A DNA stretch of 48,046 bases from Candidatus Omnitrophota bacterium (GTDB lineage: Bacteria; Hinthialibacterota; Hinthialibacteria; Hinthialibacterales; Hinthialibacteraceae): the NCBI GenBank assembly GCA_013177805.1, contig JABLXU010000042.1, positions 1 to 48,046 on the forward strand, written 5' to 3'. Numbering within the stretch: position 1 is the first letter of the stretch; every line of letters starts with the position of its first letter. The notes under the pieces are model-generated. The model did no database searches, was not told where the DNA came from, and saw nothing but the letters and a program-made list of their open reading frames with translations. The translations under genes were made by a program, and so were the position numbers. Positions 17,470 through 26,900 of this stretch are shown here, in pieces.

Positions 17470-18737
17470 AACGGCGGTTGGCGTCGTGGCTTGAATACGG
17501 GATATTGGCGCTGATCGCGGCGCGGCCTTCCCTCGATTGGTTCACCGATTGGGCCGCGGGATCGATGCGTTTCAATCCCGCCGCGGGAGCCAGTTTGCTT
17601 CTGATCGCGGGCGCGGGGCTGTGGCTGAAACTCCAACCGCAGATAACCAGGAACCGGATTATCACCCATCCGATGATTTGGGTATTTGGGATCTGGTTGT
17701 TGCTTTTGCTTCCCTGGGGGCTCCTCTCCCCCTGGTTAAACGGTCCGCCCCGGTCCGAGGCCTTGCGCGAGTGGGTCCGGCTGGTATCGATCCTGCCGGT
17801 ATTCGGCCTGGCGTTGGGTTTGGCGCGCCAGAACCGGGGGGCGGTGGTCATCCACGCGTTACTGCTTTCGTTTATCGTTCCCGCGTTGACGGGCCTTTAT
17901 CAACTGATTTTCCAGGAGGGATCCATCATCCAGGGCGTCCACCGGATCCGGGGAACATTTGTGCATCCCAATCCGTTGTCGTTTTACCTGGTGCTGATGG
18001 CCGGTTTGGCGTATTGGAAAATGCGAACCGCGGACCGGGGCGTGGGGTGGATGCTGTTGCTACTCCTGATCACCGGCCTGCTGATCGCCACGTTCAGCTT
18101 CACCGGGGCGGGGATGTTCGGCGTGGCGGTGCTGGTATGCGCCTTGGGAGAAAGTCCCCGGCTGCGGCATGTCGCGGTCCCGGCTTTGTTGGTGTTTGCC
18201 CTACTGTTTCTACTGACACCCACAGGGCAAAAGCGCCTTGGGTCCGTCATGAAATGGGAGAGCCTGAACGAAATCGAGCGTACGGGCAAGGAAACCTCGT
18301 CCATGGTGTGGCGGCTGCTCAACTGGCGGTTTATTCTCCGGACCTGGAACAAAAGTCCATGGCTCGGATACGGACTGCAGAGCGCGCCCACGGTGAATCC
18401 CAACCGCGTCGATCACGGGCAGGGACCGGGGCAGGATCCGCACAACGATTATCTGCGTTTTTTGCTGGATACCGGACTGATCGGATTCATCTGGTTTCTC
18501 GCGTGGCTGGGATTTACCGGGCAGGCGTTGTGGCGTGCCGCGGCGGCCGCGGACTCTCCCCCCGCGCGCCGGCTGGCATGGATCGCCCTGGCGATGTACG
18601 CCGCCTGGCTGGCGGGAAGCTTTAATGATAACCTGATCACCGCCACCGCGTATCAATATTGCTTGTGGGCCGTGTTCGGCGCGGCCTTGGGTGAAGCGGC
18701 CGCCCAAAACGGGGATGGAACCGAAAGCGCCTCATGA
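17466..18737 (+). CDS. O-antigen ligase/polymerase-like membrane protein
   Basis: A 423-residue protein with about ten to twelve hydrophobic segments. The Wzy_C/WaaL-type signatures are present: GTFVHPNPLSFYLVL in the middle and the PHNDYLRFLLDTGLIGF segment after the large periplasmic loop, whose His is conserved in the family. These enzymes join or polymerise undecaprenyl-linked glycans on the periplasmic side. Start and stop overlap both neighbours by 4 nt (ATGA at each end), so translational coupling with the dehydrogenase and the glycosyltransferase is likely. Whether it is a ligase or a polymerase cannot be told from sequence alone. Confidence 0.85.
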   Translation: MKRRLASWLEYGILALIAARPSLDWFTDWAAGSMRFNPAAGASLLLIAGAGLWLKLQPQITRNRIITHPMIWVFGIWLLLLLPWGLLSPWLNGPPRSEALREWVRLVSILPVFGLALGLARQNRGAVVIHALLLSFIVPALTGLYQLIFQEGSIIQGVHRIRGTFVHPNPLSFYLVLMAGLAYWKMRTADRGVGWMLLLLLITGLLIATFSFTGAGMFGVAVLVCALGESPRLRHVAVPALLVFALLFLLTPTGQKRLGSVMKWESLNEIERTGKETSSMVWRLLNWRFILRTWNKSPWLGYGLQSAPTVNPNRVDHGQGPGQDPHNDYLRFLLDTGLIGFIWFLAWLGFTGQALWRAAAAADSPPARRLAWIALAMYAAWLAGSFNDNLITATAYQYCLWAVFGAALGEAAAQNGDGTESAS

Positions 18738-19963
18738 CAATCCGCGTGTGTACCGTGCATCCGTTCGATCCGTGGGGGAGCAAGATCGGCGGTATTGAGA
18801 CACTGATCCGCTCGATGCTCCGCCATGCCCCGGAAGACATCCGCATGGAGGTAGCGGGTGTGACCGAGAATCCGGCAGATCGGCCGGTCCGGCGTTGGCA
18901 GACGCTCTGGTATGGTGAGCGGGAAGTTCATTTTTTTCCGGTATTTTCAGTAAGAAAACCCAATTTACGGACCCGGTTTCCTCTGTTTCTCCAGTTTCCC
19001 CTGCGGCTGCGCTTCACCCGGCTGAATTTGCGGGAGGCCGTGGCGGTCTATCATCGTGTCGAACCCCTGGTTTTTTCCACATTGCCCGCCCGGGCGAATG
19101 TGCTTTTTATTCACGGCCATCCTCAAGAAATCACCAGCCCGGCGTCCGAAGTGCGCTGGCGGCATGTCCCCCGGCTGTACCAGGCGGTGGAAGCGCGCGC
19201 CATCCGGCAGGCGGACCGGATCTTTGTCATCAGCCAAACGGGGACCGGGTGGCTGCGGAAACGGTATCCCGAAAAAAAAGGCCACATTGCGTTTCTTGCA
19301 ACATGGTATAATGACGACGTTTTCCGGTTGGCGGCCGAGGGGGAACGGGAACGGGCGCGGTTGGCGTTCGCGCAGCGGTTCAATTTCGATCCCGCGGGGC
19401 GGTTCGTACTTTTTGCCGGGCGTTGGGAAGCGCAGAAGAATCCGGGATTGGCTATCGAGGCCTTCGCCCGCGCGGCCGCCAGCCGGGAATCGCTTCATCT
19501 TCTTCTGGCGGGGAGCGGTGGCCTGGAGAAGGCCATGCGCGAAGTCGTGAACGAACTGGGGATGATTGGGCGGATTCACTTTCTCGGTCCGCTGAGGGCC
19601 CCCGAACTCGCCGCGGTGATGGGATTTTGTGATACCTTATTGGTTAGCTCGTGCTTCGAGGGTATGCCTATTCTGGTTCTCGAAGCCCTGGCGTGCGGGT
19701 TGCCGGTGGTTTCCACCGAGGCAGGTGAGATACGGAAGATCATCGAGGAAGGTGTCACCGGAGTGGTCAGCGCGGAGTATACGCCCGATTCGCTGGCACA
19801 AGCGTTAGAGATGATGCTGGAACGCATCGTCCCCGAAACGCGTGAAATCTGTTCTCAAGCCGCGGCTCCGTATAGCCCCAAAGCCAGGTTATCTGGATTG
19901 TACGATGTTTTCCGGGAGTTGGGGGGAAAGAGTTCCGCTACCACGCATGGTGACTCAGGTTGA
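18734..19963 (+). CDS. GT4-family glycosyltransferase
   Basis: A 409-residue GT-B fold glycosyltransferase. The N-terminal domain starts with VCTVHPFDPWGSKIGGIETL, the family glycine-rich acceptor loop. The C-terminal domain carries LFAGRWEAQKNPGLAIEAF and the EX7E motif (EGMPILVLEALACG) that holds the donor nucleotide-sugar. It should transfer a sugar from a nucleotide donor in the cytoplasm during surface glycan assembly, feeding the polymer ligase encoded just upstream. It is the last gene of the three-gene operon. Donor and acceptor are unknown. Confidence 0.9.
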   Translation: MTIRVCTVHPFDPWGSKIGGIETLIRSMLRHAPEDIRMEVAGVTENPADRPVRRWQTLWYGEREVHFFPVFSVRKPNLRTRFPLFLQFPLRLRFTRLNLREAVAVYHRVEPLVFSTLPARANVLFIHGHPQEITSPASEVRWRHVPRLYQAVEARAIRQADRIFVISQTGTGWLRKRYPEKKGHIAFLATWYNDDVFRLAAEGERERARLAFAQRFNFDPAGRFVLFAGRWEAQKNPGLAIEAFARAAASRESLHLLLAGSGGLEKAMREVVNELGMIGRIHFLGPLRAPELAAVMGFCDTLLVSSCFEGMPILVLEALACGLPVVSTEAGEIRKIIEEGVTGVVSAEYTPDSLAQALEMMLERIVPETREICSQAAAPYSPKARLSGLYDVFRELGGKSSATTHGDSG

Positions 19964-20332
19964 ACTCCTGGACTATTGGAAACGGCCTTTTAAAGGAGCA
20001 CTGACAGCATAGTGTAATATTGTATCTGTTTACCCGATTGCCGAGAAAGGAAGGATTATGCCCTTTCGGGGCCACTCTCACCCTATCCTTCTCCATGAGG
20101 GAGTGGGAGGGATTAAGTGTTACCATCGAACCTCCTATCACGAATCGAGCCGTGAGAAAGGAACGAATTTTAGTTAACTGATATGGCGAAACCATTATAT
20201 GATTTCAATTATATGATTTCATGTGAATTCAGGTTCATCCGACAAGCGCATATTCCGGCGCTCCACCCCGGGTGGGGTGGTTATCTATTCTGCAATCCAG
20301 GAATGATTTCGATTCGCGGGAAGGAGGTTTCC
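19964..20332. other. Gene-free stretch with repeats
   Basis: It holds a family-A palindromic repeat at about 20062-20114, a perfect tandem duplication ATTATATGATTTCA at 20194-20207 and 20208-20221, and a family-B fragment at 20234-20252. An open frame from 20183 reads through into the next gene, but the ribosome site points to 20333. Confidence 0.5.
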
Positions 20333-21823
20333 ATGTCCAGCATGAGTTTGGATTCATGGCCAGGCCTTGGACTACTGATGGTTTTTCTAATCCTTCCAAC
20401 ACTGGGATATGCGCAAGACAGTTATCCCCCGGGTTATCCGGGTATGTTTTATGTAGGGTTGCATTTGAACAATCCTGCCGAAGGAGTTCCTTTCGCGATC
20501 GAAGGGAAATTCGACTTGCCGGATTCCAGTTACCAGGTGGAAAGCCTCCAGTTAAAAACCAGCGAGGAAAATATCATTCGCATTGAGATCGCGGTGCTGA
20601 AAAAAGCGATCAGCGATCCTGCTCCGATGCCGCGCGTCGAACACTTCGTATTGGCTGTGGAAGGCTTGAAAACCGGGTTCTACACGGTTTTGGTGGTGAT
20701 CAATGGGGAAATTTCGTACAAGGAAGGCTTTTATGTGGGAACCGGAACTGTTGTCTTGCCCACGCCGACACCGATCCCTCCTCCTTTGATATTCGAGCCT
20801 CAAGTCGAAATCATTCCCGCGGAGCCGGATGTCAAGGATACCGTGGTGGCGCGCGTCACTGGATTTTTGCCGGACGCGTCGTATGCGATCACCGAAACTT
20901 CCATGGAAACCCGCATGGAAAGGATCTTGCTCCATATGCAAGTGGAAACCACCGGCGCGGGAGAACAAGTGAAGATCCCGTTTAGCCAGGAATTCACTCT
21001 CGGACAGCTGGTGCCGAACGGGTACGCCGTCATGCTGATGGTCAACGGCATCGAGGCGGTCTACACCAAATTTATCGTGCAGGACAAAGACAATCCTCCC
21101 GCGGTGAAGCCTTATTTCAATATCATGAATACCCGGATCCGGATCATCCCGTTCAATCCCAAACCGGACGAGGAATTTACGATTTACCTCGAAGGAGAGT
21201 TTCCCACGCCGGGATATACATTCCATGAGAAAAAAGTGGAAGCGAAGGAAGGTTGGGTGTCTGTTGAAGTTACCATTCAGGAGCCGGACGGGCCGGTGGA
21301 TGAAATCATCACGTCTTTTTCGGAAATCATGGGCACCCTGCGGTTGCCGGAGGGCGTTTATAAGATCGAGGCCCGGATCAACGGCGCGTTTTTGGAGCCG
21401 TGCCGGTTGGCCGTGGGAGAAACGAACGCGACGGGTATTCCAACCGATTTGCTAGCCTACCGCCTGACGGACAGTTCCGGAAGAGCGGTGGATTGGCTGG
21501 TGTTGGATGAATCCAACCATTTCGAACGGTATAACCAGGCCATCACTACCGGGCAAATCGAAAAAGGCGCAGTGCCCGATTCGGATTGGTCCAGGTTGTT
21601 GGATTCCCTGAACCGGGCCAATTTCGCTGCATTGGATTCAGAATATAAGCCCAGCCAACCGGTAGCAAATGGCATGATTTATCAGATTACATACAACAAC
21701 AAAACGGTCGCGGTGCACCAGGGAGCCAATATTCCCCCGGCACTGGGCGAGACCCTGGATCTCTTGAACACAATCCTCAACCGCCCGGCACAGTCCAGCG
21801 CCCCTGGATGGGAATCTTACTGA
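20333..21823 (+). CDS. Secreted protein with three repeated beta domains and an emfourin-like C-terminus
   Basis: A 496-residue protein starting with a signal peptide (SWPGLGLLMVFLILPTLGYA). The start is fixed by AAGGAGG just before 20333. Three related domains of about 100 residues follow, each opening with a PxxP/EI-type strand, carrying an E-S/T-rich middle strand and closing with a GxYxVxxxINGxxxxxxxFxV strand (GFYTVLVVINGEISYKE, NGYAVMLMVNGIEAVYTKF, GVYKIEARINGAFLEPC). They look like immunoglobulin-type sandwiches. A Pro-rich linker (PTPTPIPPP) joins the first two. The last 110 residues show the layout of protealysin-inhibitor (emfourin) type domains: W-x-x-L-LDSLNRANF, then an ITYNN strand and a closing helix. 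I do not know a named family for the whole protein. Confidence 0.75.
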   Translation: MSSMSLDSWPGLGLLMVFLILPTLGYAQDSYPPGYPGMFYVGLHLNNPAEGVPFAIEGKFDLPDSSYQVESLQLKTSEENIIRIEIAVLKKAISDPAPMPRVEHFVLAVEGLKTGFYTVLVVINGEISYKEGFYVGTGTVVLPTPTPIPPPLIFEPQVEIIPAEPDVKDTVVARVTGFLPDASYAITETSMETRMERILLHMQVETTGAGEQVKIPFSQEFTLGQLVPNGYAVMLMVNGIEAVYTKFIVQDKDNPPAVKPYFNIMNTRIRIIPFNPKPDEEFTIYLEGEFPTPGYTFHEKKVEAKEGWVSVEVTIQEPDGPVDEIITSFSEIMGTLRLPEGVYKIEARINGAFLEPCRLAVGETNATGIPTDLLAYRLTDSSGRAVDWLVLDESNHFERYNQAITTGQIEKGAVPDSDWSRLLDSLNRANFAALDSEYKPSQPVANGMIYQITYNNKTVAVHQGANIPPALGETLDLLNTILNRPAQSSAPGWESY

Positions 21824-22129
21824 AGATACTTGATTGTCAAGAAAGGAAGTTTTCGCCCTTTCAGGGCTCCATTTCCACAGGCATTCTCCCAGAGAAGGAG
21901 GAACGAGTTCATATTTCCATCCAAAGTCACAAGACGGATAAAACCCTGAGAATGTATTTAGAACGAGTACATAGCAACGAAAATCCTTCTTCCCGGTTCC
22001 GTGGCAGGCGTGTCTTTCGATCGAATCCTCTTCCCTGCCCGGAAATATGATAAAATAGGTCAAACCCATCAGGCATTCTTACCGCCGGAGGGGAGATTCT
22101 TCCAATAGGGAAAGTCCAGGAGAATCGAC
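21824..22129. other. Gene-free stretch
   Basis: This 306-bp gap holds a weak palindromic repeat copy (GCCCTTTCAGGGC at about 21855-21867 and an AGAGAAGGAGG half at 21893-21903). A TATGATAAAAT stretch at 22046-22056 could be a -10 element for the prepilin gene, but I see no good -35. Confidence 0.4.
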
Positions 22130-22768
22130 ATGAAGCGCCAGGGGATTCATAGGATCCGCAGCCACGCGGGATGGTACAGTCCGGCGTTTACCTTGATCGA
22201 GCTCTTGATCGTAGTCGCCATCATCGGCGTGCTGGCTGCCATCGCGGTTCCCAATTTCCTGAACGCCCAAATCCGCGCCAAGGTGGCCCGTTGCCATTCG
22301 GATATGCAGGCTTTGAGTACGGGTTTCGAGATGTATAACCTGGACCGGGGCCGTTTTCCCTATTTCGGCGACATCAACTGGTACTCCATTTTCATTTATC
22401 CCGCCTTGACCACGCCCATCGCCTATCTTTCCTCGATCCCCAAGGATGGCTTCACCGTGAATGAATTCAAAGAGAATGTCCACCGCTATGACGGCGGTCA
22501 TCTGGATTGGTATCCCGGATGGAACATCAAGGCCATGCGCGACTTCGGCTGGACCTGGGGAGGTGAACCAGTGGCCAACGCCGTCCGGGCCGGATGCCGC
22601 ATGCTGACAGTCAGCCGGGGGCCGGACAAGAAAGAAGATATCGGGGGCAGTCCACCAACCGGCGTGATGGTGTACGCGGCTTCCAACGGGGTGAATTCCA
22701 CGGGCGACATCTACCGGCTCACTCCCGGAGGCGTTCTCGAATCGCCGCGTATGTACGGCGGGATGTGA
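22130..22768 (+). CDS. Type IV pilin-like / pseudopilin protein
   Basis: A 212-residue protein with a class III signal: a positively charged leader (MKRQGIHRIRSHAGWYSP), then AFTLIELLIVVAIIGVLAA with the Glu at position 5 of the mature form. A prepilin peptidase would cut before the aromatic residue. The helix continues to NFLNAQIRAKVARCHSDM, and the C-terminal part (YNLDRGRFPY, ... SNGVNSTGDIYRLTPGG) resembles the type II secretion-like pseudopilins that are abundant in PVC and related phyla. No assembly ATPase, peptidase or other pilus gene is nearby, so it is an orphan that would use machinery encoded elsewhere. Confidence 0.85.
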   Translation: MKRQGIHRIRSHAGWYSPAFTLIELLIVVAIIGVLAAIAVPNFLNAQIRAKVARCHSDMQALSTGFEMYNLDRGRFPYFGDINWYSIFIYPALTTPIAYLSSIPKDGFTVNEFKENVHRYDGGHLDWYPGWNIKAMRDFGWTWGGEPVANAVRAGCRMLTVSRGPDKKEDIGGSPPTGVMVYAASNGVNSTGDIYRLTPGGVLESPRMYGGM

Positions 22769-22800
22769 GACGGAATTAAAATAATAATGAAATAATGATG

Positions 22801-22837
22801 AAAAAAGGACTTCTCCGATACCGGAAAGTCCTTTTTC
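22801..22837. terminator. Bidirectional intrinsic terminator
   Basis: An 11-bp stem, AAAAAGGACTT (22802-22812) with AAGTCCTTTTT (22826-22836), is extended by an inner TCCG/CGGA pairing with one bulged base. Plus-strand read-through meets TTTTTCATTTTTT; minus-strand read-through meets TTTTTTC. It separates the convergent prepilin and dihydroorotate dehydrogenase-like genes and should end both transcripts. Confidence 0.9.
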
Positions 22838-22867
22838 ATTTTTTATGATTCCCGTGGCCGGGACAGT

Positions 22868-23857
22868 TTAGACGTAACTGTTCAGCACCTTCATGTAGTT
22901 GGCCCGCTCGAAGGCGGCCGGTTCGGGACAGGATTTCTGGCTGAGGCTGCCCCGCATGATCTGAACGGATTCGTAATCGTGTTCCTGCATCCAGGCGCGC
23001 AGGTCGTTCAAGACTTCGGTGATCCGCCCCACGCCGTGGCGCAGGAGCGCCGAGCACATCATGGTCACCGTGGCGCCGGCCATGAGCATTTTGGCGACAT
23101 CCTCAGCCGAGTGGATACCCGTCGTGGCCGCCAGATCGAGTTGCACGCGGCCGTACAGGATGGCGATCCACCGCAGAGGCAGCCGCATTTCCTGCGGCGT
23201 GCTCAGCAATAGGTTAGGGACCACTTCGAGACTCTCGATATCGAGGTCCGGCTGATAGAAGCGGTTGAACAGCACCAAGCCGTCCGCGCCCGCTTCCTGC
23301 AGCCGCCGCGCCATGTTGGGCAGAGACGTGAAATAGGGGCTGAGTTTTACGGAGACGGGAATGGTCACCGATTTCTTCACCGCGGCCAGCACATCGACGT
23401 AGATCCCTTCCACGTCTTGCGCGGTGAGATTGGAATCCGTGGGGATGTAGTACACATTGAGTTCCAGGGCATCCGCCCCCGCCTGTTGCATCTTTTGGGC
23501 GTAGTCAATCCAGCCGCCGGTGGAAACGCCGTTCAGGCTGCCGATCACGGGAATGTCCACCGCGTCTTTGGCTTTGCGGATATGTTCGAGGTACTCATCC
23601 GGCCCCAGCCGGAAATCCCCCGGTTCGGGGAAATAAGAAACCGCCTCGGCATAGCTTTCGGTGCCTTGGATGAGGAAATGATGCATTTCTTTTTGTTCGA
23701 ACACCAATTGTTCTTCGAACAGCGAGTACATCACCACCGCCGCCGCGCCCGCGTCTTCGAGTTTTTTGATCGTATCGATTTCCCGCGACAAGGGAGAAGC
23801 CGACGGGACGATCGGGTTTTTCAAGGAAAGTCCGAGATACTGAGTCTTCAAGTCCAT
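22868..23857 (-). CDS. Dihydroorotate dehydrogenase-like flavoprotein
   Basis: A 329-residue FMN-type TIM-barrel protein of the dihydroorotate dehydrogenase/PreA family. The N-terminal [30 protein letters not shown] and the C-terminal [20 protein letters not shown] (phosphate-binding loop) are typical. The family is often found beside pyruvate:ferredoxin oxidoreductase genes, as here, where it lies 72 bp downstream on the same strand. No pyrimidine genes are near, so it probably is not the pyrimidine-synthesis enzyme; the true reaction is unknown. AAAGGA about 10 nt upstream supports the start. Confidence 0.85.
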   Translation of the reverse strand: MDLKTQYLGLSLKNPIVPSASPLSREIDTIKKLEDAGAAAVVMYSLFEEQLVFEQKEMHHFLIQGTESYAEAVSYFPEPGDFRLGPDEYLEHIRKAKDAVDIPVIGSLNGVSTGGWIDYAQKMQQAGADALELNVYYIPTDSNLTAQDVEGIYVDVLAAVKKSVTIPVSVKLSPYFTSLPNMARRLQEAGADGLVLFNRFYQPDLDIESLEVVPNLLLSTPQEMRLPLRWIAILYGRVQLDLAATTGIHSAEDVAKMLMAGATVTMMCSALLRHGVGRITEVLNDLRAWMQEHDYESVQIMRGSLSQKSCPEPAAFERANYMKVLNSYV

Positions 23858-23929
23858 GGTTGATATTCCTTTCCCCGTCTTTACGGCAGAAATACGCCGT
23901 ATCCGTTCCTCTACTATTGGGATGCCCGG

Positions 23930-26900
23930 TCAGTCCGCCGGTCCGTAGGTCATGGCTTCCAACTGGCGGTAGAGATGCCACCGGTTGGTGATTTCTTTCT
24001 GGCCCAATTCGATCAGCCGCTTGGATTCTTCCGGATTGCTCTTGGTCAGCATCTTGAACCGCGTCTGCTGATAGGCAAAGTCCTGATATGAAATCCTGGG
24101 ATCCTTGGAATCGAGTTGCAAGGGATTCTGCCCCTGTTTGGCCAGATCGGGATTGTAGCGGAAGAGAGGCCAATGGCCGCTTTCCACCGCCGCTTTCTGG
24201 GTGTCGTAGCCGGTGCGCATGTTGATGCCGTGGGCGATGCAGTGCGAATAGGCCAGAATCAGCGAAGGCCCGTCGTACGCTTCCGCTTCCAGGAAGGCCT
24301 TCACGCATTGCAGGTCGTTGGCGCCCATGGCCACCTTGGCCACGAAGATGCTGCCGTACGACATGGCGATCATCCCCAGGTCTTTCTTGGCGATCGGTTT
24401 GCCGCCGGCCGCGAATTTGGCCACCGCGCCGAGCGGCGTGGCTTTGGACATCTGCCCGCCGGTGTTGGAATACACTTCCGTGTCGAGCACCAGCACGTTC
24501 ACGTTCCGGCCGGACGCCAGCACATGGTCCAGTCCGCCGTATCCGATATCATACGCCCAGCCGTCGCCGCCCACGATCCACACGCTCTTCTTCACCAAGT
24601 AATCGGCGATGCTCCGCAGATTCTTCACCTCACTTGAGCCATTCAAGGATTCCAGTTTGGCCTTGAGGGCGGCCACCCGGTTCCGTTGTTCCTGAATGCC
24701 GGCCTCGGTCGATTGGTCGGCGGTGAGCAAGCCCATGACCAATTCATCGCCGATTTGGGGCGCTAATTTCTTCAGCAGAATCCGGGCGTACTCGTTCAAC
24801 TTATCCAGGGTCAGGCGGAATCCGAATCCGAACTCGGCGTTGTCTTCGAAGAGGGAGTTGGACCATGCCGGGCCGCGCCCTTCCCGGTTCACCGTCCACG
24901 GGGTGGTGGGAAGGTTGCCGCCGTAGATGGATGAGCAGCCCGTGGCATTGGCGATGATGGCCCGGTCGCCGAAGAGCTGGCTGAGCAGCAATACGTAAGG
25001 AGTTTCGCCGCAGCCGGCGCACGCGCCGGAGAATTCGAACAGGGGAGTTAGCAATTGTGAACCTTTGATGGTGTTGATCTTCACCTGGCTGCGGTCCATA
25101 TCGGGAATTTCGAGGAAGAAGTCGAAGTTTTCCCGCTCGGGCACCCGCAGCGGCTCCTGAGGCTTCATGTTGATGGCCTTCAGTTTGGGTTCCTGCTTGT
25201 TCTTGGCGGGGCAGATGTGAACACACGCGCCGCAGCCGGTACAATCTTCGGGGGCGACTTGGAGGGTGAACTTCATCCCTTCGAATTCGCGGCCCCGGGC
25301 ATCGACCGCCTTGAACGTGGCCGGGGCGTTAGCCAGGTATTTGGGATCATAGATTTTGATCCGGATGGCGGCGTGCGGGCAAACCATGGCGCATTTGGCG
25401 CACTGGATGCACACGGTTTCATCCCACACGGGGATTTCCAGCGCGATGTTCCGTTTTTCCCAGCGGGAGGTCCCCGTCATGAAGGTGCCATCCACCGGGA
25501 ATTTGCTGACCGGCAACTCGTCACCCTTGCCGGCGATGATCTTGGCGGTGACTTCCTGCACGAATTGGGGAGCTTTGGGCGATACCGTGGGGGGGATTTC
25601 GATGGTGCTGGTGGCTTGGGCGGGCACTTTCACTTCGAAGAGGCCGGCCAAGGATTTGTCTACGGCTTCAAAATTTTTCTGGACGATCTCATCGCCCTTG
25701 GCGCCGTAGGTTTTCTTGATCGTGTTTTTAATGGCGGCGATCGCCTCGTCCTTGGGCAGCACGCCGGAAATGGCGAAGAAGCAGGTCTGCATGATCGTGT
25801 TGATGCGCACGCCCATGCCCGTTTCACGCGCCACCTTGTAGGCATCGATCACGTAGAACTTGATTTTTTTCTGGATGATTTGCTCCTGCACCCGGCGGGG
25901 GATCTTGTCCCACACTTCATCGGGACCGTAGGGGCTGTTGAGCAGGAAGACCGCCCCTTCCACCGCTTTCTCGAGCATGTCGTATTTTTCCAAGAACACG
26001 AACTGATGGCAGCCGATGAAGTTGGCGGAGGTCAAGAGGTAAGTCGAACGGATCGGGCGTGGTCCGAAACGGAGGTGCGAAACGGTGACCGAACCCGCTT
26101 TTTTCGAATCGTACACGAAATACCCTTGGGCAAAGTTGGGTGTATCTTCCCCGATGATCTTGATCGAGTTCTTGTTGGCTCCGACGGTGCCGTCCGAGCC
26201 CAGGCCGAAGAACATGCCGCGCACCACATCGTCGCTTTCGATGATGAAGTTCGGATCGTATTCCAAACTGCTTTGGGTAACGTCATCCACAATGCCCACG
26301 GTAAAATGGTTTTTGGGGCGGTCCTGCGCGAGATTGTCGAACACGCCTTTGATCATCGCCGGGGTGAATTCCTTGGACGACAAGCCATACCGGCCGCCCA
26401 CGATGCGGGGCGCGGACTGGAAGGGCGCGTAGCCTTCCGCCATGGCCTCATTGACCGCGGAAATCACGTCCAGGTAAAGCGGTTCGCCGGGCCCGCCTGG
26501 TTCCTTGGTGCGGTCCAGCACACCGATTTTCTTTACCGTCGCGGGCAATTCTTGAACGAAATGCTTCACGGAGAACGGGCGGTACAACCGCACTTTCACC
26601 ACGCCCACTTTTTCGCCCCGCGCCTGTAAATATTCCACCGTCTCGTGCGCCGCTTCCGCGCCGGAGCCCATCAACACGATCACCCGCTCCGCGTCGGGCG
26701 CGCCGACGTAATCGAAGAGTTTATATTGGCGGCCGGTAAGCCGGGCGAATTTGTCCATGGTCTCTTGCACAATGCCCGGGCAGGCCAGATAGAAGGGATT
26801 GACCGTTTCCCGCGCCTGGAAGAATACATCGGGATTTTGCGCCGTGCCGCGAATCACGGGATGGTCCGGCGACAAGGCCCGCGCGCGGTGGGCGCGCACC

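Noticed and set aside
20183..20332. A longer start for the repeat-domain secreted protein at 20183
   Set aside because: It would place 50 residues before the signal peptide, and the AAGGAGG site fits the start at 20333.
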